A stretch of 64,000 bases of DNA from Rhodococcus sp. Leaf247 (GTDB lineage: Bacteria; Actinomycetota; Actinomycetes; Mycobacteriales; Mycobacteriaceae): NCBI RefSeq assembly GCF_001426185.1, contig NZ_LMRP01000001.1, positions 1,714,765-1,778,764 of the forward strand, given 5' to 3'. The first letter of the stretch is position 1; every line of letters begins with the position of its first letter. Below, piece after piece: positions 1 to 8,559 of this stretch. The notes beneath the pieces are model-generated. The model saw only the letters and a list, made by a program, of their open reading frames with translations, searched no databases and was not told where the DNA came from. The position numbers were made by a program, and so were the translations under genes.

Positions 1-445
1 CGTGCTTCGCGGTCACGTAGGCGGACTTGTTGGCAGATGCCCGGAGCCCGTGCACCGACGACATGTTCACGATGCGGCCGTACCCCGACTCGTACATGTG
101 GGGCAATGCCGCCCGCACCAGCAGGAAGGGCGCCTCCACCATCAACGTCAGGATTCGCCGGAACATCAGCGGGTCGAAGTCCTCGATCGGCGAGACGTGC
201 TGGATGCCCGCATTGTTCACCAGGATGTCCGTCTCGAGCGTGAGGTCGGCGAGGGCGTCGACGTCGGACAGATCGACCTGCCACGGCCGTCCACCGATCT
301 CGTCCGCGAGCGCCGCGGCGGCATCCCCGTCGAGGTCGGCGACGGTGACCGTGGCACCGTTCCCGGCCAGACGGCGGGCTACCGCCGCTCCGATTCCGCT
401 GGCGCCGCCGGTCACGAGCGCCGATCGTCTTGTGAGGTCCGTCAT
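1..445 (-). CDS. 3-hydroxybutyrate dehydrogenase-like SDR (C-terminus beyond window)
   Basis: Short-chain dehydrogenase/reductase, most like D-3-hydroxybutyrate dehydrogenase, which oxidises 3-hydroxybutyrate to acetoacetate with NAD in the cytoplasm. Read on the minus strand, the first 148 residues show the Rossmann motif TGGASGIG near residue 13, the NNAG motif near residue 78, and the catalytic Ser with Tyr-x3-Lys (SAYVTAK) near the window edge. The stretch SSVHGLRAS before the Tyr is typical of the hydroxybutyrate dehydrogenase subgroup, which is why I prefer that name to a generic SDR. The ATG at 443-445 is chosen because it precedes the Rossmann strand by the usual dozen residues. The substrate-binding C-terminal third lies outside the window. 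Confidence 0.75.
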   Translation of the reverse strand, partial: MTDLTRRSALVTGGASGIGAAVARRLAGNGATVTVADLDGDAAAALADEIGGRPWQVDLSDVDALADLTLETDILVNNAGIQHVSPIEDFDPLMFRRILTLMVEAPFLLVRAALPHMYESGYGRIVNMSSVHGLRASANKSAYVTAKH

Positions 446-542
446 GCTCACGAGTGTGTGCTGCATCGCCGCCGGGTTCAATGACGACCTGCGCAACCCC
501 GAACTGCAGTTGTGCAGACCGCCGGGTGTGCAGACTGGGGTC

Positions 543-1058
543 ATGACCGACGAACGCATCGAATTCCGGCGAGTGATGGCCCTTCCGGCCGCCGACATCT
601 TCGCAGTGCTGTGCGACCCGCAGGGCCACGTGGCGATCGACGGGTCCGGCATGCTGATGGGCGCCGACGGCTCGCCCGTCCAGGCTGCCGGCGACACCTT
701 CACCGTCCACATGGACCGTGAGGCCCTCGGCGACATCCCGATGGGCACCTACGACGTCGAGGTCACCATCGCCTCGTTCGAACAGGACCGCGACATCTCG
801 TGGACCATCGTCGGAACCGTGCGTCCGCCCATCGGGCACCGCTACGGCTACGCCCTGGCGCCGCACACGTTCGACGACGGCACCGAGGGAACCACCGTCA
901 CGTCCTACTACGACTGGTCCGACATCCACCCCGACTGGCGTCAGCGGGACATCTTCCCGGTCGTCTCGGGTTCCTCGCTGCGTGCCACGCTGGGGATTCT
1001 GGAGCGCACCGTTCGCCGCGGTTACGCAGGTGACGGGCGGGTATCCCCGAGGGTATGA
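543..1058 (+). CDS. SRPBCC (START-like) family protein
   Basis: A 171-aa protein with the layout of the SRPBCC/polyketide-cyclase-like fold: an N-terminal strand (IEFRRVMALPAADIFAVL), a helix-turn region, then alternating strands ending in a long amphipathic helix (residues ~150-171). Members bind hydrophobic ligands in a deep cavity; no catalytic residue can be assigned here. The ATG at 543 is preferred to upstream in-frame ATGs because the fold begins immediately after it. Its stop codon overlaps the start of the next gene (ATGA at 1055-1058), so the two are probably translated together. Ligand unknown. Confidence 0.7.
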   Translation: MTDERIEFRRVMALPAADIFAVLCDPQGHVAIDGSGMLMGADGSPVQAAGDTFTVHMDREALGDIPMGTYDVEVTIASFEQDRDISWTIVGTVRPPIGHRYGYALAPHTFDDGTEGTTVTSYYDWSDIHPDWRQRDIFPVVSGSSLRATLGILERTVRRGYAGDGRVSPRV

Positions 1059-1603
1059 ACCTCACAGCGCTGTTCCAGCCGTTCGAGAAGGCGTCGTTCC
1101 TCGATCCCGTCAGCGACGCGGTCTCGGGTCGACTGCGATCGGTCCTCGAGGGAACTCCGGTGGACGGCCTGCTGCGCGGCACGTTCGTCGGCCACCCCAT
1201 GCACCCGATCATGGCGTATTCGTCGGTCGGATTGTGGAGCAGCGCGGTCTTTCTCGACCTCACGGGCGGAAACGGCGCCGCATCCCGACGACTCATCGGA
1301 GCCGGACTCGTGACAGCCCCGACCGCGTTGGTGACGGGGTGGGCGACATGGTCGACGCTCGATGAGCAGCAGCGCCGAGTCGGACTCGTACACGCCGGCA
1401 CCAATGCCGTGGCGTTGACACTCTTCGCCGCGTCGTACAAGCGTCGCGCGAAGGACCCGGTCACATCACCGCCGGACACGACGTCGAAGGCGCTGGCCCT
1501 CGCGGGATTCGCGGTGGCGGGCCTGGGAGGTGCGTTGGGCGGACACCTCGGCTACAACATGGGAGCAGGAGTGTCGGCACGCGCACTCCCGGCCGGCGTA
1601 TGA
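1055..1603 (+). CDS. DUF2231-type membrane protein
   Basis: A 182-aa protein with the GHPMHPIM histidine signature at about residue 47-54 that marks the DUF2231 family, followed by three to four hydrophobic segments (around residues 55-75, 85-105, 115-130 and 150-170). Family members are small inner-membrane proteins of unknown biochemical role, sometimes linked to redox or haem proteins. Starts inside the stop codon of the SRPBCC gene and ends inside the start codon of the next small gene, so it is the middle gene of a three-gene overlapping unit. Confidence 0.8.
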   Translation: MNLTALFQPFEKASFLDPVSDAVSGRLRSVLEGTPVDGLLRGTFVGHPMHPIMAYSSVGLWSSAVFLDLTGGNGAASRRLIGAGLVTAPTALVTGWATWSTLDEQQRRVGLVHAGTNAVALTLFAASYKRRAKDPVTSPPDTTSKALALAGFAVAGLGGALGGHLGYNMGAGVSARALPAGV

Positions 1604-1776
1604 GTACCGACGACGTGTTCGCCGAACTCCGCGCCCGCGGCGTCACCGCCGAGGGAGCCCGCCGATTCGCCGACGGCAGTTCGGAGAACCTGGACCCCGA
1701 CGCCCTGTCCGCGTTGACCGAGGCGAACCTGACCGAGGAGCAACTGCGGGACTACATCACTCGGACGGCGGAGTGA
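1600..1776 (+). CDS. Small acidic protein of unknown function (58 aa)
   Basis: A 58-aa reading frame whose ATG overlaps the preceding stop (ATGA at 1600-1603). The translation (starting MSTDDVFAELRARG) is strongly acidic and helix-prone, with no cysteines or membrane segment. The tight overlap with DUF2231 and codon use like its neighbours support it being a real gene. It runs convergently into the deacetylase gene and overlaps its 3' end by 20 bp (1757-1776). No family recognised. Confidence 0.55.
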   Translation: MSTDDVFAELRARGVTAEGARRFADGSSENLDPDALSALTEANLTEEQLRDYITRTAE

Positions 1777-2644
1777 CCCTGCGATAGTGCTCGGCGATGT
1801 CGCCGGCGGTGGTGAACCAGACGCCGTCGGCATTCGCCGTCATGTGCTCCAACGCCCGACGGAAACGCCTGAGCCGGTGGGGTTGTCCCGTCAGGAACGT
1901 GTGTGTCGAGATCGCGAGAACCCGTGCCCCGCGACGGGACTGCTCCTTCAACTCGTCGAACGAGTCGACGATGATCGACTCGAAATCTGCGGCCGACGCG
2001 TGGTGATGGACGAACACCGGTAGGTCGTTCACCTCGTGCGGGTACGGCACCGCGAGCAACGGCCCGCTGGTCGTCGTCATCCATACCGGTTGGTCGTCGA
2101 TCGGCCAGTCCAGCGTGTAGTCGAATCCGTGTTCCGCCAGTAGGTCTTCGGTGACGCGGCTCGGATTCGCACCGGGGCTCATCCACCCGCGCGGTGGCGT
2201 TCCCTCGTTGATCTCGATGGTGCGGCGAACATGGGCGATGGTGCGGCGCTCCGCGTCGGGATCCTGCTGGTTGGGTTGCTCGGCGTTGGTGCGCCCGTGC
2301 GCCACGACGTCGGCGCCCAGAGCGCGATAGGCCGCCACCAGATCCGGGGCGTGATCGTAGATCTCCGAGTTCACCAGCAGTGTCGGCCGAATGCCGTTGT
2401 CTCGCAACGTGTCGGCGAGCGCGAAGCCTCCGACGCGGTTGCCGTACTCACGCCACCCCCAGTTGTACGAATTCGGCTGGTCCATCGCCGGCGTGTAGCC
2501 GATGCCGGGAGATCCGTCGTCGTACGGGAAGTGTTCGCAGTTGACCGCCACGTACACGGCCAGCGACGCTCCGTCGGGCCACTCGAGGTGGGGGCGGTCG
2601 GTGATCGGCGAATACGGGAAACGACCGTGGGACGGCAGGGCCAT
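1757..2644 (-). CDS. Polysaccharide deacetylase-like (NodB/PuuE fold) hydrolase
   Basis: A 295-aa protein resembling the PuuE/allantoinase-like branch of the polysaccharide deacetylase superfamily: an N-terminal strand (VYVAVNCEHF), a TLLVNSEIYDH segment, the ADVVAHG strand with its His, a SPGAN segment, and a C-terminal ISTHTFLTGQPHR histidine motif. Such enzymes are (βα)7-barrel metal-dependent amide hydrolases; the substrate may be an N-acetyl sugar or a ureide-like amide. No signal peptide is seen, which argues for a cytoplasmic small-molecule amidase rather than a cell-wall enzyme. The ATG at 2642-2644 overlaps the stop of the gene upstream (2644-3213), so they are co-transcribed. Confidence 0.72.
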   Translation of the reverse strand: MALPSHGRFPYSPITDRPHLEWPDGASLAVYVAVNCEHFPYDDGSPGIGYTPAMDQPNSYNWGWREYGNRVGGFALADTLRDNGIRPTLLVNSEIYDHAPDLVAAYRALGADVVAHGRTNAEQPNQQDPDAERRTIAHVRRTIEINEGTPPRGWMSPGANPSRVTEDLLAEHGFDYTLDWPIDDQPVWMTTTSGPLLAVPYPHEVNDLPVFVHHHASAADFESIIVDSFDELKEQSRRGARVLAISTHTFLTGQPHRLRRFRRALEHMTANADGVWFTTAGDIAEHYRRVTPPSE

Positions 2645-3213
2645 CACTCGCCCCGCGCTGCGCGGATCCGCGTGCGGAGTCCCTCGAGGTACGGCTCCAT
2701 GTCCGACTCCGACGCCAGGATGACGTCGTCGACGGCGTGACGACGCCCCTCGATCACCACACCGTGCTCGTCGAGTTGCGCGGACGCCCACCAGCGCTCG
2801 GCCCCACCGTGCAGCTCGAAGTGGACATCGACGCCGTCGACGGGAACGGTCACCCGCTGCGCGTCCGTGGCGGCGATCGCCTCGCGGCGTCGTTTGTACT
2901 CCGGCGACATCGGCGTCAGGCCGATGGCGGACAGCATCGCTGCCAGGGCCTTGCGGTGCGGATCCTTCATCGTCGTCGTGACCTCGACGAAGGGCGTGTC
3001 GACGTCGCCGCCGTCCCAGTCGACCTCACCGTGGCGCAACGTGACACTGGTCAGGACGTCGTTCTCACGCTCCCACGGCCCCAGGACGCGCGGACCGTCC
3101 CACGTGGTGACGGCGTACGTGGGAAAGGTCGTGGCCTCGGCGCGGATCTGATCCTCGATCGCGCGCTGCTGAGTCCAGAACTGCTCCTCGTCGAGGTGGC
3201 CGATGATCTCCAT
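2644..3213 (-). CDS. Hypothetical protein, first gene of deacetylase operon
   Basis: A 189-aa soluble protein that I do not recognise. It begins MEIIGHLDEEQFW and mixes a few β-strand-like stretches (PFVEVTTTM, VDVHFELHG) with charged helices. There are no cysteines, signal peptide or membrane segment. It ends within the start codon of the deacetylase-like gene, so a shared role is likely. The start at 3211-3213 is the first ATG after the 35-bp gap from the transporter gene's stop. Confidence 0.6.
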   Translation of the reverse strand: MEIIGHLDEEQFWTQQRAIEDQIRAEATTFPTYAVTTWDGPRVLGPWERENDVLTSVTLRHGEVDWDGGDVDTPFVEVTTTMKDPHRKALAAMLSAIGLTPMSPEYKRRREAIAATDAQRVTVPVDGVDVHFELHGGAERWWASAQLDEHGVVIEGRRHAVDDVILASESDMEPYLEGLRTRIRAARGE

Positions 3214-3248
3214 GCCTCCAGTGTGCCCACTTCGCCGTCGTGCGACTC

Positions 3249-4373
3249 TCACGCCGGAAGAAACACCCGGCCGCGGTACGCCTCGCGCACCGTCCTCGTC
3301 GCCACCGTCGTCCACGCCGCCACCAGCACGGCGAACAGCACGACCGCCAGCGCCTCGACAACTGACGACTCCAGCGCGCGCCCCAATGCCGCCGCACCGG
3401 TCACGCATGTTCCGACGGGGAAGGTGAACGACCACCATGCCAACGAGAAGCGCAGTCCTCGGCGCGCGGCGTGCACGGTCAGCGCTGCGGCCAGGGCGAA
3501 CATCATCGCTCCGAAACCGCCCATCACCGTTCCGAAGAGGATGCCCGCCGCACGCAGGACCAGCGCCACCTCGCTCCGATCACCGGTGAACACCATCACC
3601 GCGTCGGCACCCAGGAGGTTGGCGGCGGTGACGGACTGGCCGATGACGCCGAGGGTGATCCATATCGTCGGTGCAGCCTGGACCGGGAGGACGGCGCCGT
3701 GCAGCAATCGTCCGAGCACCACGGTGGTCACCATCAGCCCGGTCACGAGTGCCATTCCGAACAGCGCGTAGCAGCCGGCGAGCATCGCGAGCCGCCCCTG
3801 TCCGTCGGCGATGTGCGGGAGGAGAAGTGCACCGGTGGATGCCGACACCATCGGCGGCACCACGGGCATCAGCCATGCCGGGAGCGCGACCGTGTCGGCG
3901 CTGCGGCGGGTGATCATCACGTACGGGACGACGACGCTGGTCGCGAGTCCGAGGGCAGTACCCACCGTCCAGAGGACGACGAAGATCGAGGTGGCCAGGC
4001 TCTGCCCGAGGATGTCCGCACCCAGGAGGCTCGTACCGGCACCGACGGTGAGCAGAGCCATGGGCGGCGCGCCGTAGAACTGCATCATCACGGGGTGGGC
4101 CGCGTGCGCCAGCGCGACGCGGCGGTGCGCGAGCCAGTGCGCGGCGAACAGGGTCGACACGACGACGAGGACAGTCGAGGCGAGCAGCCACATGACGACG
4201 GCTGCCACGTGGAGCACGACATTCTGCACAGGCAGCGTCGCGGCGGCAGTGGCGACGATTCCGGTCCCCATCACCGACGCGAACCAGTTCGGCGTGATGT
4301 GCTCGATCACGCTACCGGGCGAGTCCAGATCGCGGAGCAGCCCGTGCGATGTCGCGGTCCGGAAGGTCGTCAT
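3249..4373 (-). CDS. TDT-family (SLAC1/TehA-like) transporter
   Basis: A 374-aa integral membrane protein with about ten hydrophobic segments and the TDT-family N-terminal signature PNWFASVMGTGIVA. Relatives include tellurite-resistance protein TehA, the malate permease Mae1 and plant SLAC1 anion channels; they pass small anions such as dicarboxylates or sulfite. The start at 4371-4373 (MTTFRTATS) is preferred to an upstream ATG at 4427, which would add a poorly hydrophobic leader. The LysR gene immediately upstream, same strand, with only 74 bp between, suggests the regulator controls this transporter. Confidence 0.85.
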   Translation of the reverse strand: MTTFRTATSHGLLRDLDSPGSVIEHITPNWFASVMGTGIVATAAATLPVQNVVLHVAAVVMWLLASTVLVVVSTLFAAHWLAHRRVALAHAAHPVMMQFYGAPPMALLTVGAGTSLLGADILGQSLATSIFVVLWTVGTALGLATSVVVPYVMITRRSADTVALPAWLMPVVPPMVSASTGALLLPHIADGQGRLAMLAGCYALFGMALVTGLMVTTVVLGRLLHGAVLPVQAAPTIWITLGVIGQSVTAANLLGADAVMVFTGDRSEVALVLRAAGILFGTVMGGFGAMMFALAAALTVHAARRGLRFSLAWWSFTFPVGTCVTGAAALGRALESSVVEALAVVLFAVLVAAWTTVATRTVREAYRGRVFLPA

Positions 4374-4429
4374 GCCTTCACAGTGCGCCGGGACGGCGAC
4401 GATCAGTAGTGGTCGTGCTCTTGTCACCC

Positions 4430-4446
4430 CACAACCGCTGGTTGTG
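4430..4446. promoter_or_regulatory. Palindrome CACAACC-gct-GGTTGTG between LysR and transporter genes
   Basis: A perfect 7-bp inverted repeat with a 3-bp centre lies 1 bp past the LysR stop codon and about 57 bp before the transporter start (both genes leftward). It could be a regulator site for the transporter or a short hairpin ending the LysR transcript; the loop of three bases and lack of a following T-run favour a DNA-binding site. Confidence 0.4.
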
Positions 4447-4447
4447 A

Positions 4448-5341
4448 CTACCGCCGGGCGGCGGCGATGTCGAGGAAGTCGCGACGGGAACCGCGCAGCG
4501 CCGACGACAGGCTCCAGACCGCGCGCAGCTCACGCGTCATCGAAAGACCGGGAACGTCGATGCGCACCAACGCGCCACTCCGCAGCTCCCCCTCCACCGC
4601 GAGAGACGACACCACCGCAGGTGCATTCGCCGATATGGCAGCAGACTTGACGGCGGTAACGGAGTTGAGCTCGATGAGCGGCGGAACCGTCGGGCGGACG
4701 GCGCTCTCGTACGTGGTGCGGGTTCCCGACCCGGGCTCACGCTGCACTAGAGCCGTCGACTGCAACAGTTTCAGCGACGCCACGCGGCTCGTTGCCCAAG
4801 GGTGGGACGGTCCGGTGACGATGACCAATTCGTCGTGCGCGACGACGGCGACGCCGAGTCCGGCCGGCACGTCGGGCCCTTCCACGAAGCCGATGTCCGC
4901 GCGCCCGTCCAGCACCTGCTCGGCGACCTCCGCCGAGTTCATCAGTCGCATCTGCACCTGGACGTCGGGCGAGTGTCTGCGCATCGACAGCATCCACGCC
5001 GGCACGAGGTGCTCGGCGACGGTCATACTCGCGGCGATGGTGAGCGTCGCATTGCCCTCGCGCAGAAGCGATGTCACTCCGGTCGCGAACTTCTCGGCCG
5101 AGTCGAGGATGCCGCCCGCCCACTCCATCACCGCGACGCCCTCGGGGGTCAGGGCGACACCGCTCGTCCCGCGATCGAAGATTCGGACACCGATGTCCCG
5201 CTCCGCCGCACGCACACGTGCACTGACCGCCTGCTGACTCAACCCGTGTTCGCGGCCCGCTGCCGTCATGCTGCCCAACCGGGCGACGGACACCATCACA
5301 TCGAGGGCTCCGAGGTCCGGTACCCGCGGCGACAATGGCAT
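4448..5341 (-). CDS. LysR-family transcriptional regulator
   Basis: A 297-aa LysR-type regulator: winged helix-turn-helix in residues ~9-68 (LGSMTAAGREHGLSQQAVSARVRAAERDIG, with the FDRG turn after it), a linker helix, and a periplasmic-binding-like effector domain from residue ~95 (LTIAASMTVAEHLVP, then GRADIGFVEGP). Such proteins sense a small metabolite and usually activate an adjacent gene. Lies directly upstream of the TDT transporter on the same strand, its probable target. Confidence 0.9.
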   Translation of the reverse strand: MPLSPRVPDLGALDVMVSVARLGSMTAAGREHGLSQQAVSARVRAAERDIGVRIFDRGTSGVALTPEGVAVMEWAGGILDSAEKFATGVTSLLREGNATLTIAASMTVAEHLVPAWMLSMRRHSPDVQVQMRLMNSAEVAEQVLDGRADIGFVEGPDVPAGLGVAVVAHDELVIVTGPSHPWATSRVASLKLLQSTALVQREPGSGTRTTYESAVRPTVPPLIELNSVTAVKSAAISANAPAVVSSLAVEGELRSGALVRIDVPGLSMTRELRAVWSLSSALRGSRRDFLDIAAARR

Positions 5342-5377
5342 CCGCCCACCGTAGCGACTGCGCCGGTGGGCTCGGGC

Positions 5378-5659
5378 TCAGCTGGCGAAGCCTGCGCGGA
5401 TGCCGACGAGCTGGTACGTGCCAGGAGCGATGCCGGATGCACAGTTCACGAGGATGATGTCGCCACGCTCCCGGTACTCCGCTGCCGTCTGCTGGCAATT
5501 CTTTGCGGGCGGGAAGTAGAACTCACCGAAGGTCTGGAAGTAGAGCGGGCCGATCGACGGTGCTGCGGACGCCGTTGCCCCGCCGGACAACGCAATGGCA
5601 GCGGCTCCGGCGCCTGCCACGGTGGCACCGACGAGTGTGCGGGTGATTCGACGAGACAT
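5378..5659 (-). CDS. Small secreted protein
   Basis: A 93-aa protein with a Sec signal peptide: basic MSRRITR, a hydrophobic Ala/Gly-rich core to residue ~25, and a likely signal-peptidase site after ATASA. The mature ~60 residues contain two cysteines (KNCQQ and VNCAS) about 18 apart that could form one disulfide. Small Cys-pair secreted proteins of this form are common in Rhodococcus and Mycobacterium; function unknown. A purine-rich ribosome site (AGGAGGTCC) precedes the ATG at 5657-5659. Monocistronic. Confidence 0.7.
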   Translation of the reverse strand: MSRRITRTLVGATVAGAGAAAIALSGGATASAAPSIGPLYFQTFGEFYFPPAKNCQQTAAEYRERGDIILVNCASGIAPGTYQLVGIRAGFAS

Positions 5660-5752
5660 GATGGACCTCCTGGCTGGACGTACCGTTCGGTCCGTTTACC
5701 GTAGACCCGGTCCCCGTCCGTGTACAGAGGTCGAGCCGCATTCGCGCGGCGC

Positions 5753-5822
5753 TTCCCGCGGGAGTTACGTCGTACCGCGCCGGTTGCAGTGCCCGCGGCA
5801 ACACGAATCGACCGCGGGAACC
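5753..5822. repeat. Interspersed GC-rich repeat, copy A
   Basis: An intergenic element with inverted 9-bp arms TTCCCGCGG (5753-5761) and CCGCGGGAA (5812-5820). Its right half, from GTTGCAG at 5784 to CCGCGGGAACC at 5822, aligns with 11883-11922, sharing GTTGCAG, CCGCGG and CCGCGGGAACC at the same spacing. It lies between the secreted-protein gene and the acyl-CoA ligase gene. Function unknown; it may be a mobile or structural repeat or a protein-binding site. Confidence 0.5.
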
Positions 5823-5841
5823 GTCTCACCCGCCTCACGCA

Positions 5842-7374
5842 CTACATCGTCATGGTGTACCTGACCTCGTTCTTCAGGATCTTTCCGACCTTCGACCGGG
5901 GCAGAAGATCCCAGACCTCGATGTTCTTCGGTGCCTTCACACTGCCGATGCGTTCTTTGACGAAGGCGATCAGCGCGGCGGGATCCACCTCCTGCCCGGC
6001 GCGCAGTTCGACCGCAGCGACTACCCGTTCGCCCCACTTCTCGTCGGGGAGACCCACCACGGCCGACTCCTTCACTGCCGGGTGAGCTAGCAGGGCCTGC
6101 TCCACCTCGGCCGAGTAGACGTTGAAGCCACCGGTGATGATCATGTCCTTCGCGCGGTCCACGACGTAGAGGAAGCCCTCGTCGTCGAGGTATCCGATGT
6201 CACCGGTGTGGTGCCACCCGTGCGCACCGACTTCCGCTGTCGCGGAGGGATTGTCGTGGTAGCCGTCCATGACCAACGGGCCCCTGACGACGATTTCGCC
6301 GCGCTCACCCGTACTCAGCAGCTCTCCGCTCTCGGCCATGATCGCCACCGTCGTCAACGGGGTGGGCCGACCGGCCGATGTCAGACGCTCCGTCGCCACC
6401 GAACCGTCGGCCCGGAAGTGATCCGCCGGTGCCAGCGTGGCGATCATGTTCGGCGCCTCGGTCTGTCCGAACAACTGCCCCAGCACCGGACCGATGCGCG
6501 TCAGCGCTTCCTCGAGTCGCGTCGGGGACATCGGGGCGGCGCCGTACCAGAGGCATCGCAGAGACGACAGGTCCCGACTGTCCAGATCCGGATGGTCGAG
6601 CACACCGTAGATGACGGTCGGAGGTAAGAAGGCGTGCGTGATGCGGTGCCGCTCGATCAACGCCAGGAACTCCCCGATGTCGGGCGCAGCCATGATGACC
6701 ACCTCCCCACCGAGACTCAGAATCGGGAAGGTCAACACCCCGGCGGAATGGGTGAGCGGCGCGAGCGCCAGATAGCGAGGGCGCACGCCGAAGGGGTAGC
6801 TCATCAATGCCAGCGCCGTCGAGGTCATCATGTTGTCCTCGGTCAGCCTGACTCCCTTCGGCTTTCCCGTCGTACCTCCCGTCCCGGCAAGCATGCAGAG
6901 TCCCCGATCCGGATGCCGATCGACATCCAACTCACCCCGGTGTTCGCCGAGCCAAGCCTCGAACGGCACCGCCCACTCGACTTCTCCGTCGAGGCAGACC
7001 AGCCGGACCAACTGGGGAAGGTCGCCGCGGATCCGGTCGACCAACCCCGAGAACTTCGACTGAAAGAACAGCAAGCGGCAGCCGAACAGGTCGAACAACT
7101 GCCGGTTCTCGTCGGCTTCGTTCCGAGGGTTCACCGGACACCACACCGCGCCCGCACGGGAGATGCCGAACACGCAGGTAAGCGCTAGTGGGTCGTTGCC
7201 CGACAGGATCGCCACGCGCTCCCCGGTCCGGATCCCGTCGTGCTGCAGGGCACTCGCGATCTCGACGGAGCGGTCGTGGACTTCCCCGTAGGTCGAGGTC
7301 ACCCCGCCGGCCGTGAGGCACGGCGCCTCACGGCCCATCGAGGTACCTTTGTCGAGATAGTCCGACAGTCGCAT
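5842..7374 (-). CDS. Class I adenylate-forming acyl-CoA synthetase
   Basis: A 510-aa ATP-dependent acid:CoA ligase of the ANL superfamily. Visible motifs are the P-loop-like GTGGTTGKPKG (residues ~164-174), the A5 motif QLFGQTEAP, the TGDIGYLD A7 motif, the DRAKDMIITGG hinge, and the catalytic C-terminal lysine region SKVGKILK (end). These bind ATP, form an acyl-AMP and transfer it to CoA. The start at 7372-7374 (MRLSDYLDKG) is taken because upstream residues have no family counterpart. It is the last gene of a leftward operon, one base after the saccharopine-dehydrogenase-like gene. Substrate cannot be deduced; a medium-chain or aromatic acid is likely. Confidence 0.87.
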   Translation of the reverse strand: MRLSDYLDKGTSMGREAPCLTAGGVTSTYGEVHDRSVEIASALQHDGIRTGERVAILSGNDPLALTCVFGISRAGAVWCPVNPRNEADENRQLFDLFGCRLLFFQSKFSGLVDRIRGDLPQLVRLVCLDGEVEWAVPFEAWLGEHRGELDVDRHPDRGLCMLAGTGGTTGKPKGVRLTEDNMMTSTALALMSYPFGVRPRYLALAPLTHSAGVLTFPILSLGGEVVIMAAPDIGEFLALIERHRITHAFLPPTVIYGVLDHPDLDSRDLSSLRCLWYGAAPMSPTRLEEALTRIGPVLGQLFGQTEAPNMIATLAPADHFRADGSVATERLTSAGRPTPLTTVAIMAESGELLSTGERGEIVVRGPLVMDGYHDNPSATAEVGAHGWHHTGDIGYLDDEGFLYVVDRAKDMIITGGFNVYSAEVEQALLAHPAVKESAVVGLPDEKWGERVVAAVELRAGQEVDPAALIAFVKERIGSVKAPKNIEVWDLLPRSKVGKILKNEVRYTMTM

Positions 7375-7375
7375 C

Positions 7376-8503
7376 TCAGCGGTGAACGGACACGATCGGG
7401 TCGAGCACCAGACCGAATGCCCGCAGCGTTCCCAACAACTCGCGGTGACCGAAAGCCTCACAGCTCGAGGCGAATCCCACCTTGCGTGGAGTTCCCTGCA
7501 GCAGCGCAGCGGCACCGTGCGCGTTGAGCAACGCCGTCTGCTTGTAGTTCGAGTTGCCGTGGATCACGCAGTGCGCGCGACCCAGCGGACCCGACGCGTA
7601 CACCGAGTCGAGCGAGGTGTTCAGCCGCGGATTCTCGCGCGGGGGCATCTCGCTCCGAATGGCCGACGACTGCTCGTCGATGATGCGGTACTTCTCCTCG
7701 TCCGACTTGCCCTCCATCTGTTCCAGAGCGGCCGCCACCAGCAGCGGAACTGCCTTCATCAGAGGCGGATTGAACACGCCACCCAGCGCTTTGGCCGTCG
7801 TCACGCGGGGGTCGTTCTTGAACCACACGGGGTGCGACGTACCGCCCCAGGGCAAGGCGAGACCCAGTTCGTGCTGTCCCGGAACGCTCACGGTGTAGAG
7901 ACCCTCGTCGGCCGGCCATTCCACGTACTCGTTCTCCTCCAGGTAGTAAGCCTTGGAGAATGCGGCGTTGGTGAGAATGGTGTTGGTCGACGCCACCGTA
8001 GGGTGCCCCTTCCAGAACACCTGGATGTCGAGACTGTTCAGACCCGGGTTCTCGAGGCAGATGTTGGCCGCGATCTCACCGATGGAATACATCTGCGCCA
8101 GGCCGGGCGTGAGAACGAGTCCCTGCGACGCGAATTCGGTGCCGTACTTCGCTTCCGCGTCGATCATCCAGTTCTGCTCACCGTTGGTGTCGGTGTAGTG
8201 CGCGCCGATCGCGAGACACGCTTCGGCGACCTCGTGCCCGTATCGGGCGAAGGGTCCCACCGTGTTCAGCACCACGGACGCACCGCGGAAAGCGTCCGTC
8301 AAGGCCTCGACCGTGTGCTCGACCTCGACGATGTCGTACTCGACGGTGTCGATTCCGGGCACCGCGCTGACCGCGTCCTTCAGGCGGGCGTGATCTCGGC
8401 CCGCGGCCAGGAACGGAATGTTGTACTCGCGCAGGTATTCACAGATGAGTCGTCCGGTATAGCCGGACGCTCCGTAGACGACGACGCGCTTGTCAGTGGG
8501 CAT
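7376..8503 (-). CDS. Saccharopine dehydrogenase-like NAD(P)-binding protein
   Basis: A 375-aa protein with an N-terminal Rossmann fold of the saccharopine dehydrogenase/trans-acting enoyl-reductase type: VVVYGASGYTGRL near residue 7, LNTVGPFARYG near residue 80 and TDTNGEQ near residue 107. The catalytic half resembles actinobacterial proteins annotated as DUF5938 or saccharopine dehydrogenase family. True lysine-pathway function is improbable given the neighbours (SDR and acyl-CoA ligase); reduction of a lipid-like or cyclic intermediate is more plausible. The ATG at 8501-8503 has a ribosome site (GAGGAG) just upstream. Middle gene of the operon. Confidence 0.8.
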   Translation of the reverse strand: MPTDKRVVVYGASGYTGRLICEYLREYNIPFLAAGRDHARLKDAVSAVPGIDTVEYDIVEVEHTVEALTDAFRGASVVLNTVGPFARYGHEVAEACLAIGAHYTDTNGEQNWMIDAEAKYGTEFASQGLVLTPGLAQMYSIGEIAANICLENPGLNSLDIQVFWKGHPTVASTNTILTNAAFSKAYYLEENEYVEWPADEGLYTVSVPGQHELGLALPWGGTSHPVWFKNDPRVTTAKALGGVFNPPLMKAVPLLVAAALEQMEGKSDEEKYRIIDEQSSAIRSEMPPRENPRLNTSLDSVYASGPLGRAHCVIHGNSNYKQTALLNAHGAAALLQGTPRKVGFASSCEAFGHRELLGTLRAFGLVLDPIVSVHR

Positions 8504-8559
8504 GATGGATCTCCTCGTTCGATGTGGGGGTTGTCTGACGTCGATGCCGGAGCGGTGAG

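Noticed and set aside
7376..8503. True lysine-pathway saccharopine dehydrogenase
   Set aside because: Neighbours are an SDR and an acyl-CoA ligase under a TetR; no lysine-pathway genes nearby, so only the fold family is claimed.
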